The notes: generated from the letters alone by a model not told the origin. A stretch of 6,548 nucleotides of DNA from Saprospiraceae bacterium (GCA_020528935.1 JAJDFU010000083.1:1-6548), one strand, 5' to 3'; numbered from the stretch's first letter, positions 1-5,926 are shown. Numbers and translations: made by a program.

Positions 1-20
1 GTCCTCCTACCGCCTGTACC

Positions 21-1397
21 TCACCTCTCCTCGTCGTGGGCAGCGCCAGAGGGGTATAAGAGTTCATCTATGGGCAGGTCCACCAGGTCCACAATGGCGT
101 GGTCTCCGACCTTGACGTAGGTGGCTTCCTTGCGCAGGCGACCGCCTTCGCAGCCGGAACAAAGGGTGCGCCCGCGGTAGCGAGCCAGCATCACCCGGTT
201 CTGGATCTTGTAGGTCTTCTCCTCCAGTTCCCCGAAGAATTCGCGTATGCCCCGGAAGTGCTCGTTGCCGTTCCACAGCAGGCGGCGATCGGCCTTGCTC
301 AGATCCTGGTAGGGGGTGTGCACCGGAAAATCGAACAGGTGCGCCGAGTTGAGAAAGGCCTCGAGCCACAGGCCGTACTTATCGCCTTTCCAGCAGGCAA
401 TGGCGCCCTCGTACACGCTCAGGCCGGGGTCGGGTACGACCTTGTTTTCGTCTATGCCCATTACCATGCTGAAGCCTTCGCAGGTGGGACAGGCGCCGTA
501 GGGATTGTTGAAATTGAACAGCTGGGGTGAGGGCTCCAGGAAGGTCATGCCGTCCAGCTCAAAGCGATTGTTGAAGGCCAGGCGCTCGCCCCCCACCACA
601 TCCACCAGGCACTCGCCTTCACTTTCGTAAAAGGCCGTCTGCACCGAATCGGCCATGCGGCGGATGTGGTCGTCGTCTTCGGGCTTCACCGCGAAGCGAT
701 CCACCAGAATGAGAATGGAGGTATCTTCGAGTTCGCCCAGTTTTTGGGCGAGCCGCCCGTCCTCGTTCTCCAGCAGATCCTGGATGTCCAGCAGTTCGTC
801 CTCGATCTCCACGCGGGTGTATCCCTTTTGCAGCAGCAGGTCCAGCTCTTGCCCCAGCTCGCGATCGGCGTACTTGTACGGCAGGGGCGCGAAGAGCTGG
901 ATCCGGGTACCCGGCGCGCGCGCGAGCATGGCGTCCACGACGTCGCTCACCTCGTGTTTCTTTACCGGCTCCCCGGAAACGGGCGAATAGGTCTTGCCCA
1001 CGCGGGCGAACAGCAGCCGCAGGTAGTCGTAGATCTCCGTGAGGGTACCCACCGTGGAGCGGGCATTGCTGGTGGTCACCTTCTGCTCGATGGCAATGGC
1101 CGGGCAGATGCCCTTGATGTAGTCCACATCCGGCTTTTTCATGCGCCCCAGAAACTGGCGGGCATAGGAGGAGAGGCTCTCCACGTAGCGGCGCTGCCCC
1201 TCGGCATAGAGGGTATCCATGGTGATGGAGGACTTTCCGGAGCCGGAAACGCCCGTCACCACGATGAGCTGGTTTTTGGGCAGCTTCAGGTCGACGTTGC
1301 GCAGGTTATTGGCCCGGGCCCCCTTGATGAAGATCGCATCGGACATCCCCTCCGAAGCAGGCGGATCGAGGGTGGCGGCGGCTTTTTTCTTGGACAT
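21..1397 (-). CDS. uvrA: UvrA, excinuclease ABC subunit A, N-terminal half with broken frame
   Basis: UvrA is the damage-recognition ATPase of nucleotide excision repair; as a dimer it loads UvrB onto damaged DNA in the cytoplasm. From the ATG at 1397 about 458 residues are readable. Visible are the Walker A motif GVSGSGKS at residues 49-56, the RRYVESLSSYARQFLG block at 69-84, IEQK (Q-loop) at 103-106, and two Cys pairs, CPTC at 303-306 and CSGC at 413-416, the latter in the conserved CxGCEGxRL context. Full UvrA is about 940 residues. Here the frame stops at 21-23 just after LPIDELL, before the first LSGGE signature, first Walker B and the whole second ATPase half. Other frames in the last 60 bases still hint at UvrA-like residues, so indels are likelier than a natural end. 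The in-frame extension to 1550 is rejected because it crosses the promoter. No Shine-Dalgarno is seen. Family certain; intactness unknown. Confidence 0.93.
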   Translation of the reverse strand: MSKKKAAATLDPPASEGMSDAIFIKGARANNLRNVDLKLPKNQLIVVTGVSGSGKSSITMDTLYAEGQRRYVESLSSYARQFLGRMKKPDVDYIKGICPAIAIEQKVTTSNARSTVGTLTEIYDYLRLLFARVGKTYSPVSGEPVKKHEVSDVVDAMLARAPGTRIQLFAPLPYKYADRELGQELDLLLQKGYTRVEIEDELLDIQDLLENEDGRLAQKLGELEDTSILILVDRFAVKPEDDDHIRRMADSVQTAFYESEGECLVDVVGGERLAFNNRFELDGMTFLEPSPQLFNFNNPYGACPTCEGFSMVMGIDENKVVPDPGLSVYEGAIACWKGDKYGLWLEAFLNSAHLFDFPVHTPYQDLSKADRRLLWNGNEHFRGIREFFGELEEKTYKIQNRVMLARYRGRTLCSGCEGGRLRKEATYVKVGDHAIVDLVDLPIDELLYPSGAAHDEER

Positions 1398-1433
1398 AAT
1401 AGATCGGCTGGTTGCATGTACAAAACAAGCGTT

Positions 1434-1465
1434 CAAACATAGAGTTTTGCGCTTCGTGAGCCAAA
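1434..1465 (-). promoter_or_regulatory. uvrA promoter, Bacteroidota type
   Basis: On the minus strand a TTTG (-33 element, 1462-1465) is followed after exactly 20 bases by TATGTTTG (-7 element, 1434-1441). This is a full match to the Bacteroidota housekeeping consensus TTTG-N19-21-TAnnTTTG. Transcription would begin near 1427, giving a leader of about 30 nt before the uvrA ATG at 1397. The -7 box runs directly into GAACG, as does the box of the opposing sigma-factor promoter. Confidence 0.75.
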
Positions 1466-1526
1466 TGGAAGGCGATTCTCCGGCCGGCTCAATGGGCAAA
1501 CGCGCAAAGGTCCGGAACGCTGCAAA

Positions 1527-1543
1527 GTATTGGCAACCAATAC
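1527..1543. repeat. Perfect 17-bp palindrome, candidate operator
   Basis: GTATTGG-CAA-CCAATAC is a perfect inverted repeat with 7-bp arms and a 3-base centre. It lies in the uvrA/sigma divergent region, about 60 bp upstream of the uvrA -33 element and about 80 bp upstream of the sigma-gene -33 element. Two copies of the direct repeat TCCGGAACG (1511-1519 and 1568-1576) flank it. The arms and short spacer fit a dimeric repressor or activator site. There is no T-tract, so a terminator is unlikely. The cognate regulator is not in the window. Confidence 0.45.
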
Positions 1544-1570
1544 CCTGCACCGTCGATCAAGATTCTTTCC

Positions 1571-1595
1571 GGAACGATAAACAGCGAAATTCGTC
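1571..1595 (+). promoter_or_regulatory. Possible ECF-type promoter before the sigma gene
   Basis: GGAAC at 1571-1575 is followed after 16 bases by CGTC at 1592-1595. This is the generic -35/-10 layout of many ECF sigma promoters (an AAC-containing -35, a CGT-containing -10, 16-17 bp spacer). It points towards the ECF gene at 1764 and would give a leader of about 160 nt. ECF genes are often autoregulated, which makes the match suggestive. ECF consensus data come mostly from other phyla, so this is weak evidence. Confidence 0.3.
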
Positions 1596-1623
1596 AGCTG
1601 AACGCTAAAAAAGGCCAAAAGAA

Positions 1624-1656
1624 TTTCGTCATTTCCGCCGAACGCCATTATATTTG
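1624..1656 (+). promoter_or_regulatory. Sigma-factor gene promoter, Bacteroidota type
   Basis: TATATTTG at 1649-1656 is an exact match to the -7 consensus TAnnTTTG. A TTTC at 1624-1627, one mismatch from the -33 TTTG, lies 21 bases upstream. Transcription would begin near 1663, leaving an untranslated leader of about 100 nt before the ATG at 1764. The box continues as TATATTTGAACG, paralleling TATGTTTGAACG at the uvrA promoter on the other strand. Confidence 0.6.
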
Positions 1657-1763
1657 AACGACTATTTGCTCATTTTTCACATCAAAAAGCGGCTGACTAT
1701 AGACGGTAACTTCTACGCTAAATAGGTTTTTAATCCCATTCACAAACTTTAGGCTATTTAGGT

Positions 1764-2345
1764 ATGCAAGTTACAACGCTTAACGACCAGCAGCTTATTT
1801 CCCGCTATCTGGAAGGAGACGAACGCGCATTTGAAGAACTGCTGAACCGCCACCAGCAGAAGATCTACACGTCCATTTACCTGTTCGTGAAAGATCAGAG
1901 CCTGGCGGAGGACATTTTTCAGGAGGTCTTCATCAAGATCATCGACACCCTGCGCAAGGGCAAGTACAACCACGAGGGCAAGTTCCTGCAGTGGGCCATG
2001 CGCATCTCCTACAACATGTGCGTGGACTACTTCCGCCGCTCCAAGCGCCGGCCGACCGTATCGCCCACGGAGACCTTCGACATCTTCGACGTACTTCAGG
2101 TGAGCGAGGACAATGCCGAGCAGCGCATCATCCGCAGCCAGACGCACGACAAGGTACGCCAGTTGGTGGACATGCTTCCGCCCGAGCAGCGCGAGGTGGT
2201 TATCCTGCGCCACTATGCGGATATGAGCTTCAAGGAAATTGCCAAGCTCACCCGCGTGAGCATCAATACGGCACTGGGCCGCATGCGCTACGCGCTGATC
2301 AACATCCGCAAGATGGTGGAGGAAAAGCAAGTGACCCTCCAGTAA
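1764..2345 (+). CDS. ECF-type sigma-70 family RNA polymerase sigma factor
   Basis: A 193-residue protein with only the two core sigma domains, so it belongs to the group IV (ECF) class that directs RNA polymerase to a specific promoter set. Region 2 spans about residues 20-94: the AEDIFQEVFIKI core-binding helix is at 49-60, and the -10-recognition stretch GKFLQWAMRISYNMCVDYFRR is at 72-92. A variable acidic linker (about 95-130) follows. Region 4 is at about 131-185, with LPPEQREVVILRHYADMSF and the helix-turn-helix FKEIAKLTRVSINTALGRMRYAL at 156-178. The length is usual for ECFs, and the sequence resembles a widely conserved Bacteroidota sigma factor. The ATG at 1764 is the natural start; no Shine-Dalgarno is visible. 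No anti-sigma gene follows, because the next gene, hemB, converges. Its regulon cannot be read from this window, though nearby GAACG motifs suggest possible autoregulation. Confidence 0.95.
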   Translation: MQVTTLNDQQLISRYLEGDERAFEELLNRHQQKIYTSIYLFVKDQSLAEDIFQEVFIKIIDTLRKGKYNHEGKFLQWAMRISYNMCVDYFRRSKRRPTVSPTETFDIFDVLQVSEDNAEQRIIRSQTHDKVRQLVDMLPPEQREVVILRHYADMSFKEIAKLTRVSINTALGRMRYALINIRKMVEEKQVTLQ

Positions 2346-2367
2346 ACACGCAAAGCTTCTTGAAACC

Positions 2368-2416
2368 AGGTGAATCGGGAATGGTGGGGCATGGAAAAGC
2401 CCATCATTCCCCACCT
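2368..2416. terminator. Hairpin between convergent genes, probable bidirectional terminator
   Basis: A long inverted repeat fills the 85-bp gap between the sigma-gene stop and the hemB stop. AGGTG (2368-2372) pairs with CACCT (2412-2416). After a 4-base bulge, GGGAATG (2377-2383) pairs with CATTCCC (2405-2411). Inside, GTGGG or GGGC can pair with the facing CCCAT or GCCC around an A-rich loop. It is central to a convergent gene pair, as expected for a shared terminator. Neither strand has a real T-tract after it, and an 8-C run follows on the plus strand, so intrinsic termination is not assured. Confidence 0.5.
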
Positions 2417-2430
2417 ACCTCCCCCCCCTT

Positions 2431-3444
2431 CTAAACACCCAGCAGCCCGTCTTTGTACATGCGGGCATAGTCATACGCAAAGTAGGTAAGGATCACATCG
2501 GCTCCCGCCCGCCGCAGGCTGAGCAGCGCCTCCGGCATGGCCTGTTCGTAGGCCAGCCAGCCGTTGCGGGCAGCCGCCAGCAGCATCGCGCACTCGCCGC
2601 TGACGTGGTAGGCGGCTATGGGAAGCGGGCTCTCCTCGCGCAGCAGGTGAATGACGTCCAGGTAGTGCAGGGCCGGTTTGACCATGAGCAAATCCGCGCC
2701 TTCCAGTTCGTCCAATTCGGCCTCCCGAAGGGCTTCCCGCTTGTTGGCGGGATCCATCTGGTAGGTCTTCTTGTCTTTGGGAATGTTGGCGTCCTCCCGC
2801 GGCGCACTGTCCAGCGCATCGCGAAAGGGGCCGTAGAACGCGCTGGCGTACTTGGCCGTGTACGAGAGGATGCCGGTTTCGGTAAAGCCTTCCTCATCCA
2901 GTGCTTCGCGCAGGGCTTGCACGCGGCCGTCCATCATATCGGAAGGGCCGAGGTAGTCGAAGCCGGCCCGGGCCTGGGCCAGTGCCATCTCGCAGAGGAT
3001 GGGCAGCGTTTCGTCGTTGAGGATCCTGCCGTCCCGGACCAGGCCGTCGTGGCCGTCGGAGCTGTAGGGGTCCATGGCCACATCGCTGATGAGACAGCAA
3101 TCCGGATATTGGTCTTTGATCGCTGCCGCCGTTTTCAGATAGAAGTTACCGGGTTGATAGCCGTAGCTGGCCGTCTTGTCCTTGTGCTCTCCGGCTACCC
3201 CTGGAAAGAGGATAAAGCTCTTCAGCCCCAGCTCCATGCTTTCCCCCACAAAGTCCAGCAGGTGATCCGCACTGCGGCGAAAGGTGCCGGGCAGGGAGGC
3301 GACCTCTTCTTCGACCTCTTCGCCCTCCACCAGGAAAAGCGGCAGCACGAGCTGATCGGGGGTGAGGGTGGTTTCGCGCAGCAGGCTGCGAATGGCCGGG
3401 CTTCGGCGATTGCGCCGGGGCCGGTTAAGCATGTTTTGCTTCAT
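2431..3444 (-). CDS. hemB: Delta-aminolevulinic acid dehydratase (porphobilinogen synthase)
   Basis: HemB condenses two 5-aminolevulinate molecules into porphobilinogen, the common early step of haem and other tetrapyrroles, in the cytoplasm. At 337 residues it is full length. The Schiff-base lysines are visible as K198 in SYTAKYASAFYGPFRDA and K256 in LLMVKPALHYLD. The substrate-binding block AYHVSGE is at 278-284 and GPSDMMDGRV at 166-175. In the metal-site motif SDVAMDPYSSDGHDG (120-134) the three zinc cysteines of the classical enzyme are replaced by A123, D125 and D133. This is the pattern of the zinc-independent, Mg-type enzyme known from Pseudomonas. The ATG at 3444 overlaps the end of yidD by 20 bp; a second ATG at 3432 (MLNRPRRNRRS) is equally plausible and would reduce the overlap to 8 bp. 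It is the last gene of the minus-strand cluster, probably translationally coupled to yidD. Confidence 0.97.
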   Translation of the reverse strand: MKQNMLNRPRRNRRSPAIRSLLRETTLTPDQLVLPLFLVEGEEVEEEVASLPGTFRRSADHLLDFVGESMELGLKSFILFPGVAGEHKDKTASYGYQPGNFYLKTAAAIKDQYPDCCLISDVAMDPYSSDGHDGLVRDGRILNDETLPILCEMALAQARAGFDYLGPSDMMDGRVQALREALDEEGFTETGILSYTAKYASAFYGPFRDALDSAPREDANIPKDKKTYQMDPANKREALREAELDELEGADLLMVKPALHYLDVIHLLREESPLPIAAYHVSGECAMLLAAARNGWLAYEQAMPEALLSLRRAGADVILTYFAYDYARMYKDGLLGV

Positions 3445-3676
3445 TGTTCGGGTTTTTAGGTACGGGATCGAAGCCGGAGCCGCCCCAGGGGTGGCAGCGG
3501 CCGATGCGTTTGAGGCCCATCCAGCCCCCTTTCAGTACGCCCCACTCCTCTATGGCCTCTACCATGTAATGCGAACAGGTCGGGGTGAAGCGGCAGCTCG
3601 AGGGCAGCAGGGGGGAGATTGCCAGCTGGTAAAAGCGGATGGGAAGGATGAAGATCTTTTTCAACAGTCGGTTCAT
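3425..3676 (-). CDS. yidD: YidD, membrane protein insertion efficiency factor
   Basis: A small protein of 83 residues that helps the YidC insertase place proteins in the inner membrane; it sits at the cytoplasmic face. The N-terminus (residues 1-24) is a basic amphipathic helix, MNRLLKKIFILPIRFYQLAI. The family core follows: LPSSCRFTPTCSHYMVEAIE (24-43, with C28 and C34), then GGWMGLKRIGRCHPWGGSGFDPVP (50-73). Length and motifs are typical. In many bacteria yidD lies in the rpmH-rnpA-yidC region; here it sits between the DUF6702-like gene (27-bp gap upstream) and hemB (overlap downstream). The ATG at 3676 gives exactly the family N-terminus. No Shine-Dalgarno is visible. Probably transcribed from a promoter upstream of the HupE-like gene. 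Confidence 0.95.
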   Translation of the reverse strand: MNRLLKKIFILPIRFYQLAISPLLPSSCRFTPTCSHYMVEAIEEWGVLKGGWMGLKRIGRCHPWGGSGFDPVPKNPNNEAKHA

Positions 3677-3703
3677 AGTGGTCGGTACGTAGTCGTTGGC
3701 GCG

Positions 3704-4192
3704 TCAGAAAAGGGCTTTTCGGCGGGTGTCGCCGCGCATCACCAAAAAGTAGTCCACGGGCTTGCCCTCGCTGCGTATGCTGATGATGTTCTTCTGATCG
3801 TCGTACACCTGCATGAGGATCCGGTTGTCCACGGTCAGGGTCCGGGGCCGGCTTATCTCCCGCACCTCCAGGTAGCACCAGGCGGCCATGAGGTCGTCCG
3901 AGATCTCCTTGCCCAGGTAGCCGGCCTGTACGGGCCTGCCGTCCACCCACAGGCGAAAGGTCTGGGCCAGGTAGCGCTCCAGGTATTCGTCGGCACGGGG
4001 GTGCTCCTTTTCCGTGCACAAAAACAAGCCTTCGGCTGCACCCCGCTGCTGCAGGGCCAGTTCCAGGTCGTCCAGGAAGATGTGCAGGGTGATCTGCAGA
4101 GCCTCCTCGCGGCCGCTGTATTCCACCAGGGCCTTGCTCAGGTGGAAGTCGTGGGCCGGTGTCAGCAAGAGGGCGAATAACAATGCGATCAT
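3704..4192 (-). CDS. DUF6702-like exported protein
   Basis: A 162-residue protein with a short hydrophobic leader (MIALLFALLLTPA, residues 1-13) that looks like a signal peptide cleaved before H14, so it is probably periplasmic. The mature part starts HDFHLSKALVEY, then ITLHIFLDDLELAL (34-47) with an acidic DDLE at 41-44. Near the C-terminus comes LMQVYDDQKNIISI (126-139). The order of an N-terminal histidine with an S-containing strand, a F.DDLE strand-helix and a DQKNI motif is what I recall for DUF6702, a Bacteroidota family of unknown function; I could not check this by search. It follows the HupE-like gene by 10 bp and precedes yidD by 27 bp, so all are probably one operon. The ATG at 4192 leaves a short but adequate leader. 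A role as extracytoplasmic partner of the HupE-like membrane protein is inference. Confidence 0.75.
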   Translation of the reverse strand: MIALLFALLLTPAHDFHLSKALVEYSGREEALQITLHIFLDDLELALQQRGAAEGLFLCTEKEHPRADEYLERYLAQTFRLWVDGRPVQAGYLGKEISDDLMAAWCYLEVREISRPRTLTVDNRILMQVYDDQKNIISIRSEGKPVDYFLVMRGDTRRKALF

Positions 4193-4202
4193 AAGCTCTT
4201 GG

Positions 4203-4805
4203 CTAAAACGGCAAGCGCTGCAGGGCCATCACCAGGGCCAGCCCGAAAGCCGATCCCGAGATGAAAAGATTCCACTCGCGCTGCTGTATCTGTAACAGCC
4301 GGAAGGCCACAAAAGATGCAAGCAGAATGCAGGCGACGATGAGCAGCTGGCCCAGCTCCACGCCCAGGTTGAAGGCGAAGAGTTGCAGAACCAGCCGGCC
4401 CTCCTCGCCGGGCATGAGGCTGGCGCGGAAGAAGTTGGAAAAGCCCAGCCCGTGAATGAGGCCGAAAAAGAGGGCGAAAAAATAATTGGCGTTGAGCTGG
4501 CGGTTGAACAGGCCGGGCAGCTCGCGCCGGTCGAAGCGGTGTGCCGCTACGTTGTACAGCGCCGTGATCACGATGGTGACCGGGATGAGGAATTCGATCC
4601 AGGCGGCGTTGACCGGCACGATATCCAGGGCAGCCAGGGCCAGGGTGAGGGAATGCCCCAGGGTAAAAGCCGTGACCAGCAGGGCCACTTTCTTCCACTC
4701 CTGCAGGCTGTAGATGGCGCAGAGGGCGATGAGGAACAGGATGTGGTCGTAGCCGCTCAGGTCGGCAATGTGCTGGAAACCGAGCGCGAGGTAGGTGCGG
4801 AACAT
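4203..4805 (-). CDS. HupE/UreJ-like multi-spanning membrane protein
   Basis: A 200-residue hydrophobic protein with about six predicted membrane helices (roughly residues 18-36, 39-60, 68-88, 106-128, 139-165 and 178-196). Conserved-looking polar positions lie in or near the membrane: H12 and H21 in GFQHIADLSGYDHILFL, H51 in TLGHSLTLAL, and H118 in FFGLIHGLGFSNFF. These match the HupE/UreJ_2 branch; characterised HupE and UreJ relatives are linked to nickel supply for hydrogenase and urease. No hydrogenase or urease gene is present here, so the substrate is unknown. I chose the ATG at 4805 over an in-frame TTG at 4817 because MFRTYLALGFQH already gives the usual N-terminus. It is the first gene of the minus-strand cluster, followed after 10 bp by the DUF6702-like gene. 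No convincing promoter is seen upstream; TATTTTG (4828-4834, minus) is one base short of the -7 consensus. Confidence 0.85.
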   Translation of the reverse strand: MFRTYLALGFQHIADLSGYDHILFLIALCAIYSLQEWKKVALLVTAFTLGHSLTLALAALDIVPVNAAWIEFLIPVTIVITALYNVAAHRFDRRELPGLFNRQLNANYFFALFFGLIHGLGFSNFFRASLMPGEEGRLVLQLFAFNLGVELGQLLIVACILLASFVAFRLLQIQQREWNLFISGSAFGLALVMALQRLPF

Positions 4806-4875
4806 GCGCGTACCCAAATTTTGACTGCAAAATAGAAGGAAGTATGGATTTCCACTGGTAATCTGCCCGTTCTGT

Positions 4876-4883
4876 TATATTTA
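4876..4883 (+). promoter_or_regulatory. Possible -7 element for the SDR gene
   Basis: TATATTTA differs by one base from the Bacteroidota -7 consensus TAnnTTTG. It ends only 5 bases before the ATG at 4889, which would imply an almost leaderless transcript. No good TTTG lies 19-21 bases upstream (the nearest is TTTC at 23). It is the best candidate in the short (about 83 bp) divergent gap to the HupE-like gene, but weak. Confidence 0.25.
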
Positions 4884-4888
4884 CCCCC

Positions 4889-5926
4889 ATGCCTTTTACT
4901 GTTCTCCTCACCGGCGGCGCCGGCTTCATCGGCCGGCATCTCATCGACGAATTGCTGGGTGAAGACGCCCGGCTGGAAGTGGGCGAACTGCGCGTATTCG
5001 ACCGCTCGCCCCTGCCATCCGATTTTTCCCGGGCTCACGATCCCCGCCTGCGCTTCATCCGGGGCGACATCCGCCGGGAAGACCAGCTGGCGAAAGCCGT
5101 GCAAGGCGTTGACCTGGTCTTTCACCTGGCGGCCGTGGTGGACTGGGGCGCCCTGCCGCCCGGGGAGATCCTGGACATCAACGTGGGCGGCACCCGCCGG
5201 ATCATTGCCGCCGCCCGGCGGGCCGGTGTGCGCGCCCTGGTGCACGCCAGCTCCATCGACGCGGTGTACGACGGCGAGGAACACGTGGATATCGACGAGT
5301 CCTTCCCCTACCCCGGCCGCTACGCTTCCACCTACTGCGAAAGCAAAGCCCTGGGCGAACAGGTAGCCCTGGACGCGCATGGCGACGGGCTGCACACCTG
5401 CGCCCTGCGCCCCTCCGACGTGTACGGCCCGGCCGATCCCTTCCACCTGGAAGCGCTCAGCGAGATGGCCCGCTCGGGCTTTTACGTGCGGGTGGGCCAT
5501 CCCAGCAAACTGAGTATGCACGTGTATGTGGGCAATATGGCACATGCCTTTGCCCTGGCCGGCAAAGCCCTGCTGGAGAGGCCCGAGACCGTGGGTGGCC
5601 GGGCCTACTTCATCTCCGACGCCCCGCCCAGCAACTTCTTCACCTTTTTCGACCGCATCCTTTCGGAGGCCGGCTATCCGCTCCGGCCCGGCATCTGGCT
5701 GCCGCGCGGCCTCATGTTGCCAATGGGCATCGCTGCCGATGGCCTCACTGCCCTGCTGCGGCCCGTCAAGCGCATCCAGATCAACGTCAGCCGCTTTTCG
5801 GTGACCTATCTGTGTACCAGCTTTACTTTCTCTGTAGAAAATGCTCAACAGGACCTGGGCTTTTCACCCAAATACAGCGCCGATGAAGCCCTGGCCCGCA
5901 CGGTGGCGTATTATCGGAGGGGGTAG
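4889..5926 (+). CDS. NAD(P)-dependent extended SDR, epimerase / 3-beta-HSD-like
   Basis: A 345-residue cytosolic oxidoreductase of the extended short-chain dehydrogenase type. The Rossmann fold opens with VLLTGGAGFIGRHL (residues 5-18, TGxxGxxG). D60 in RGDIRRED and HLAAVVDW (79-86) line the cofactor site. The catalytic S121/S122 lie in HASSIDAVY, and Y149-x3-K153 in YCESKALGE. The LRPSDVYGP block at 173-181 is typical of the epimerase/dehydratase group. The C-terminal part (HVYVGNMAHAFALA at 211-224, and VTYLCTSFTFSVENAQQDLGFSPKYS at 305-330) resembles the 3-beta-hydroxysteroid dehydrogenase/isomerase-like branch, seen in bacteria acting on sterol-like, sugar or other lipid-type substrates. 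The actual substrate cannot be told. It stands alone, divergent from the HupE-like gene. The ATG at 4889 sits directly before the glycine motif, as expected. GC content is very high (about 73% over 5161-5220), and no frame damage is seen. Confidence 0.92.
   Translation: MPFTVLLTGGAGFIGRHLIDELLGEDARLEVGELRVFDRSPLPSDFSRAHDPRLRFIRGDIRREDQLAKAVQGVDLVFHLAAVVDWGALPPGEILDINVGGTRRIIAAARRAGVRALVHASSIDAVYDGEEHVDIDESFPYPGRYASTYCESKALGEQVALDAHGDGLHTCALRPSDVYGPADPFHLEALSEMARSGFYVRVGHPSKLSMHVYVGNMAHAFALAGKALLERPETVGGRAYFISDAPPSNFFTFFDRILSEAGYPLRPGIWLPRGLMLPMGIAADGLTALLRPVKRIQINVSRFSVTYLCTSFTFSVENAQQDLGFSPKYSADEALARTVAYYRRG

Larger units (their letters stand above)
1398..1763. other. Divergent regulatory region between uvrA and the sigma gene
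   Basis: This 366-bp stretch has no convincing gene. It separates two diverging transcription units and holds the opposed promoters, the palindrome and the ECF-like site listed separately. GAACG occurs five times on the plus strand (starting at 1515, 1572, 1600, 1640 and 1656) and once on the minus strand (1430-1434), against well under one expected per strand in this length. CCGGCCGG at 1480-1487 is another small palindrome. Open frames crossing the region have unlikely composition and run through the promoters. Confidence 0.7.

Noticed and set aside
666..1442. 258-codon plus-strand open frame over uvrA
   Set aside because: It is antisense to an unmistakable UvrA, with composition typical of a shadow frame in GC-rich DNA and no recognisable motif.
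1398..1550. 51-residue N-terminal extension of UvrA from an upstream ATG at 1550
   Set aside because: It runs through the well-matched TTTG-N20-TATGTTTG promoter and does not resemble UvrA; the ATG at 1397 gives the usual N-terminus.
2421..2428. Run of eight Cs as a phase-variation tract
   Set aside because: It lies between two stop codons outside any coding frame or promoter, so length changes would not switch a gene.
2605..3459. 284-codon plus-strand open frame over hemB
   Set aside because: It lies opposite a complete HemB with all active-site residues; valine/glycine-rich shadow composition.
3362..4180. 272-codon plus-strand open frame over yidD and the DUF6702-like gene
   Set aside because: It covers two recognisable genes on the other strand; no start context or motifs.
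4806..4817. TTG start at 4817 for the HupE-like gene
   Set aside because: An ATG four codons downstream gives the family-like N-terminus without needing a rare start codon.
4757..5848. 363-codon minus-strand open frame over the SDR gene
   Set aside because: The plus strand encodes a complete SDR with cofactor and catalytic motifs; the antisense frame is His/Gly/Ala-rich shadow.
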